A DNA stretch of 9,011 nucleotides from Chloroflexota bacterium. GTDB lineage: Bacteria > Chloroflexota > UBA6077 > JADZDV01. The translations under genes and the position numbers were made by a program. The stretch is taken from contig JADZDV010000022.1 of the NCBI GenBank assembly GCA_020850915.1, positions 1 through 9,011 on the forward strand. The letters are read 5' to 3'. Position 1 is the stretch's first letter, and each line of letters starts with the position of its first letter. Positions 6,048 to 9,011 of this stretch are shown here, piece by piece. The notes below the pieces were generated by a model. It saw only the letters and a list, made by a program, of their open reading frames with translations, ran no database searches and was not told where the DNA came from.

Positions 6048-7667
6048 ATGGCTACCCTTGCACCACCAACCCTCGCGGAGAGCCCGCGGCAATCGATCTG
6101 GCAGAACTACGTCGTCGATCCGTTCCTCGGCTTCGCCGTGCCTCGCTCCACGCGCCGCCTGATGCTCGCCTTTCTGTTCACCGCCTTCGCCGTGATCTTC
6201 CTGGGCCCGCTCGCGGCCGCGCTCGTCGTGCTGACCCGCGCGCCGGCCGTCGAGCTGCTGGACCCTGACGCGTTCTACAAGACGCTCACCTACCACGGCG
6301 TCTTGATGCTGACGATGTTCCCGCACCTGTTTGAGTCAGCCCTCTGGATCTACACCTGCACCGTGCTGCTTCGAACCCGCATCTTCAGCGAGCGGCTCGG
6401 CTGGGTCTCCTACGGCCTGATCCTGACCGGCGCGCTGCTCATCCTCGGCTCCATCTGGTCCGGCCAGGCCAGCGTGATGTACACCACCTACGTCCCCCTG
6501 CGGGCCTACCCGCTCTTCTACGTCGGACACATCGTCTACGCGGTCGGTCTGCTGCTCGTGCTGGCGAACTTCGTGCTCAGCATCGCCCGGGCCCGGTTGG
6601 ACGGGCTGCACGTCGGCTCGCTGCCGCTTGCCACGTACGGTATGGCAACCTCCGCGATCATCGGGTTCGTCGCGATCGTCTCGGCGGTCGTCGCGTTCGT
6701 GCCAACCACCCTCTGGGCGTTCCGCGTCCTGGACCTCCAGGTCGATCCGCTGGTCTTCAAGGCCGCCTTCTGGGGCATGGGTCACACCCTGCAGTACACC
6801 AACGTCACCGGTATGGTGGTCGCCTGGTACATGGTCTCAGCATTCGCCCTGCGCTCCCGCCCGGTCTCAGAGAAGTTCTCCCGTTACGCCTTTGCGCTCT
6901 ACCTCCTGACGACTGTGCCGGTCTTCGCCCACCCCTTGCTGGTCGATCCAACCTGGACACCGGCCTTCAAGTGGTTTGGCGCCACCTTCGTGGGCATCCT
7001 GCTCGGCATTTCTAGCTCCGCTCATGGGATTGCTGTGCCGGCCTCTGTCGAGCGGACGCTGCGGCTGCGCGGCTCGAAGGGACTGTTTGGCTTCCTGCGC
7101 GACTGGGGCTGGAAGGATCCGGCGATGGTCCTGCTGTTCTTCTCTGTCTGTCTGTTCGGCATCGGCGGCTTTGACGGCACCGTAGCGACCACCTCCCAGC
7201 TCAACATGATCCTCCACAACACGATGTGGATTCCGGCTCACATCCACGGCGCGCTGGCTGGCGGTATGGCCGTGGCCTTCATGGGTGTGAGCTACTACCT
7301 GCTGCCTGCTATCGGCGTGCCGATCCGTGCGCCCCGCTGGCTGCGGCTCACCCAGGCGTACCTGGCGGGAATCGGGTTCCTCTTCATGTCGTACACCATG
7401 CACCGCGCGGCTGAGCTTGGCGTGCCTCGGCGCACGCAGGCCATCGAGTACGCCGGCGCGGGCGCTCCAGTGCCGGACTGGTTCGCCACAATGAACTGGG
7501 TGGGCGTGGCCGGCTCGATCGCGGCCACCGCTGTCATGCTGTTCGGCATCATCATGATCGTCTCGGTCATCCGGGGCCTGCGCCAACGTGGTGAGCCCGC
7601 TGAGTCGAATGGCAGTCAGAACGGCCACGCCGCCAACCCGACCCTCCAGACGGCCGGGACACGGTAG
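6048..7667 (+). CDS. Heme-copper oxidoreductase subunit I, ba3-like, with altered CuB site
   Basis: This is the catalytic membrane subunit (539 aa, about twelve helices). It reduces O2 in ba3 oxidases, or possibly NO here. Visible sites are His83 (TYHGVLM) and His400 as low-spin heme ligands, His398 (IPAHIH) as high-spin heme ligand, and His246 as the first CuB ligand with Tyr250 four residues later (GHTLQY), the cross-linked His-Tyr pair of oxidases. ProArgArg at 460-462, GLFGFLRDW at 345-353 and HNTMWIPAHIH at 390-400 align well with Thermus ba3, as I recall that sequence. The oddity is that the canonical HHQF reads HPLL: PVFAHPLLVDP at 291-301 against PVGFHHQFADP, so His295 stays and the next ligand is Pro296. 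The ATG has AGGGAGG at 6029-6035, with a long 12-base spacing and no better start. A polar tail of about 30 residues ends the protein. Membership of the superfamily is certain; the substrate is open. Confidence 0.93.
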   Translation: MATLAPPTLAESPRQSIWQNYVVDPFLGFAVPRSTRRLMLAFLFTAFAVIFLGPLAAALVVLTRAPAVELLDPDAFYKTLTYHGVLMLTMFPHLFESALWIYTCTVLLRTRIFSERLGWVSYGLILTGALLILGSIWSGQASVMYTTYVPLRAYPLFYVGHIVYAVGLLLVLANFVLSIARARLDGLHVGSLPLATYGMATSAIIGFVAIVSAVVAFVPTTLWAFRVLDLQVDPLVFKAAFWGMGHTLQYTNVTGMVVAWYMVSAFALRSRPVSEKFSRYAFALYLLTTVPVFAHPLLVDPTWTPAFKWFGATFVGILLGISSSAHGIAVPASVERTLRLRGSKGLFGFLRDWGWKDPAMVLLFFSVCLFGIGGFDGTVATTSQLNMILHNTMWIPAHIHGALAGGMAVAFMGVSYYLLPAIGVPIRAPRWLRLTQAYLAGIGFLFMSYTMHRAAELGVPRRTQAIEYAGAGAPVPDWFATMNWVGVAGSIAATAVMLFGIIMIVSVIRGLRQRGEPAESNGSQNGHAANPTLQTAGTR

Positions 7668-7679
7668 GAGGCGAGCGAT

Positions 7680-8447
7680 ATGCCATCCAACGTTGCGCAC
7701 GCCTCCCCGCGCCACGCTGGCATGAGCCTGGGCGAGCTGCTGGCCGACGCGCTCCGCGGCCCGCTCGCCCAGGCGCTGAGCCTCGCCGTCGCGCTCGGCC
7801 TGTTCCTGCTGGCCTTTGGCCCGCGCCTCGGGCTGCGCGACACCTTCCGCGGAGCCTCGCTCGGCTTTACGCCCGCCCCGGCCTTCGCCCTGACCGACCA
7901 GCACGGACAGCGCGTCGCGCTGGACGAGCTGGTCGGCAGCCCCGTCGTCCTGACGTTCATCTACACGAGCTGCCAGACGATCTGCCCGATGACGACTGCC
8001 ACCGTCGACCACGCGATTGGCATGCTGGACGAGGACGCCGGCAGCGTGCGAACGCTCGCTGTGACGGTCGACCCGGAGCGTGACGGGCCGGCCGAGCTGA
8101 ACGCCTACGCCGACCGCTACCATCTCCGGCCTGGCTGGCAGCTCCTGAGCGGTCCAGCGAGCGAGGTTAACCAGGTCGTTGGCGCCTACCACGCCGAGCC
8201 GCTCGCCGCGGTGGCCCTGAGCGAGGCCACCGGCCAGGCGACCGGCGAGCACGTAGCCCACGAGGCAGGTGTCCCGGCGGCACAGTCGGCGGACCTGGCG
8301 CACCCGACCATGGTGCTGCTGGTGGATGGGCAGGGCACCAAGCGCTTCGCGTACGGGCCTGGGTTCACCGCCGAAGACCTGGCGCACGATATCCAGCTCA
8401 TGCAGCGCGACATGGGTGGCCCCACCGTGCCGTTCCCGCTGTACTGA
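7680..8447 (+). CDS. SCO1/SenC-family copper chaperone
   Basis: This is a membrane-anchored thioredoxin-fold protein that delivers copper, or reduces the cysteines, for the CuA site of subunit II. It has 255 residues: N-terminal tail, one membrane helix (about 31-49), and a SCO domain (about 64-245). Copper ligands are Cys98 and Cys102 in YTSCQTICPM, and His208 in DLAHPTMVLLVD. The usual CPxVC reads CQTIC here. An additional loop with His191 and His194 precedes the ligand His. AGGAGG at 7666-7671 overlaps the subunit I stop and lies 8 bases before the ATG, which fixes the start. Its place between subunit I and a copper ATPase fits assembly of this oxidase. Thiol-peroxidase-like activity is a less likely alternative. 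Confidence 0.93.
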   Translation: MPSNVAHASPRHAGMSLGELLADALRGPLAQALSLAVALGLFLLAFGPRLGLRDTFRGASLGFTPAPAFALTDQHGQRVALDELVGSPVVLTFIYTSCQTICPMTTATVDHAIGMLDEDAGSVRTLAVTVDPERDGPAELNAYADRYHLRPGWQLLSGPASEVNQVVGAYHAEPLAAVALSEATGQATGEHVAHEAGVPAAQSADLAHPTMVLLVDGQGTKRFAYGPGFTAEDLAHDIQLMQRDMGGPTVPFPLY

Positions 8448-8461
8448 GATGGAGCGCTGAG

Positions 8462-9011
8462 ATGGCCATCGCGTTCGCAAGCGTGGCCGCCTGCCACTAC
8501 TGCACCCTCCCGATCAATCGCCGACCGATCCAACGCGGCGGGGCGGGCGAGGCCGCCTCGACGGTGCGCCTGTTCTGCTGCCAGGGCTGCGCCTGGGCGT
8601 TCGAGATCCTGGGTGGCGGCGGCGAAGGCGTTGAGACGACCCTGGCCGCGGCCCGCCTGCTGGCGGCCTTCGCGGCCGGGATGGTCGTCATGGTCGCGGG
8701 CTGGTCGCGCTACCTGGACGCCTGGCTGTCTCGATCCCGACCGGAGACGCTCTCGGTCCTGATCCAGCCCGGTCAGCTCGAGACGCTCTTCGCCCGCGTG
8801 TACGAGCCGCTGGCGGCCGGGGCGGTCTTCGCCCTGCTCGGCTGGCCCATCCTGCGATCGCTGCCGCGCGGCCCGCGCGCCGGCGCGTTTGGCCTGAACA
8901 CCCTCGTGACCCTGGGTGTCCTGGCGGCGTACGTCGGCTCGCTGGTCTCCACGGTGCGCGGCTGGGGCCCAACCTACTACGACACGGCGACGATGATCCT
9001 CCTGCTTGTCA
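8462..9011 (+). CDS. P1B-type copper ATPase, CcoI/FixI-like, N-terminal part
   Basis: The gene runs off the right edge; 183 complete codons are visible. P1B ATPases pump Cu across the membrane, and CcoI/FixI members serve oxidase copper insertion. The N-terminus holds a Cys-rich metal-binding module: Cys11-x2-Cys14 (CHYCTLPI) and Cys39, Cys40, Cys43 (FCCQGCAWAFEIL). This is the putative metal-binding domain found at the front of CcoI/FixI-type pumps. Hydrophobic segments follow at about 60-81, 116-133 and 144-164. The NTLVTLGVLAAYVGS and YYDTATMILLLV stretch corresponds to the conserved region before the CPx helix. No HMA domain (GMxCxxC) is seen between the Cys module and the first helix. 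The ATG at 8462 has GGAG at 8451-8454, 7 bases upstream, and follows the SCO stop by 14 bases. The catalytic DKTGT and CPx motifs lie outside the window. Confidence 0.9.
   Translation, partial: MAIAFASVAACHYCTLPINRRPIQRGGAGEAASTVRLFCCQGCAWAFEILGGGGEGVETTLAAARLLAAFAAGMVVMVAGWSRYLDAWLSRSRPETLSVLIQPGQLETLFARVYEPLAAGAVFALLGWPILRSLPRGPRAGAFGLNTLVTLGVLAAYVGSLVSTVRGWGPTYYDTATMILLLV

Noticed and set aside
5397..6326. 309-residue minus-strand frame opposite subunit II
   Set aside because: It is antisense to a gene with a complete CuA ligand set, with shadow-type composition.
6867..8480. 537-residue open frame on the minus strand
   Set aside because: It is antisense to subunit I and the SCO gene, both with intact catalytic motifs and ribosome sites. 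Its translation is a low-complexity mix rich in Arg, Gly, His and Gln, typical of a shadow frame in GC-rich DNA.
1..9011. CRISPR array, insertion sequence, tRNA or rRNA
   Set aside because: No regularly spaced repeats, transposase-like frames, terminal inverted repeats of element type, or cloverleaf-like segments were seen on reading through.

Overview
The window is strongly GC-rich and every supported gene lies on the + strand. Protein style suggests a Chloroflexota-like bacterium, perhaps near the Thermomicrobia. The clues are the STEQILHPEKY-type C-terminal protein, a DevS-like GAF kinase, an auracyanin/rusticyanin-like cupredoxin lipoprotein and a ba3-like oxidase operon. This assignment is an inference from protein resemblance, not a database result.

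Layout. (1) Positions 2-805 hold the C-terminal part of an unnamed protein whose start lies left of the window. (2) Positions 806-1107 are non-coding and carry a strong 10-bp-stem hairpin that probably ends the first gene. (3) Positions 1108-3361 hold a two-component pair. It is a membrane histidine kinase with a DevS/DosT-like GAF domain, followed one base later by a NarL/FixJ-type response regulator. (4) Positions 3498-3923 encode a lipoprotein cupredoxin with a full type-1 copper ligand set. (5) Positions 4097-9011 hold a closely packed respiratory cluster: heme O synthase (ctaB), two small single-helix membrane proteins (51 and 59 aa), a CuA-containing subunit II, a heme-copper subunit I, a SCO-type copper chaperone, and the start of a P1B-type copper ATPase that runs off the right edge.

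How the parts fit. CtaB would supply farnesylated heme. The ATPase and the SCO protein would supply copper for CuA and the active site. The lipid-anchored cupredoxin is a plausible electron donor to CuA. The kinase/regulator pair is a plausible controller of the cluster, although no binding site is evident.

Most notable observations. Subunit I is clearly related to ba3 (B-family) oxidases and keeps the low-spin heme ligands, the first CuB histidine and the active-site tyrosine. The usual His-His pair, however, reads His-Pro (A-H-P at residues 294-296), so one metal ligand of the active site appears to be missing. Upstream, the kinase GAF domain keeps both a His and a Tyr at the positions and spacing of the DevS heme ligand and distal tyrosine. 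Together they suggest a gas-sensing kinase beside a non-canonical heme-copper oxidoreductase, possibly acting on NO or on O2 in an altered way. That functional link is inference.
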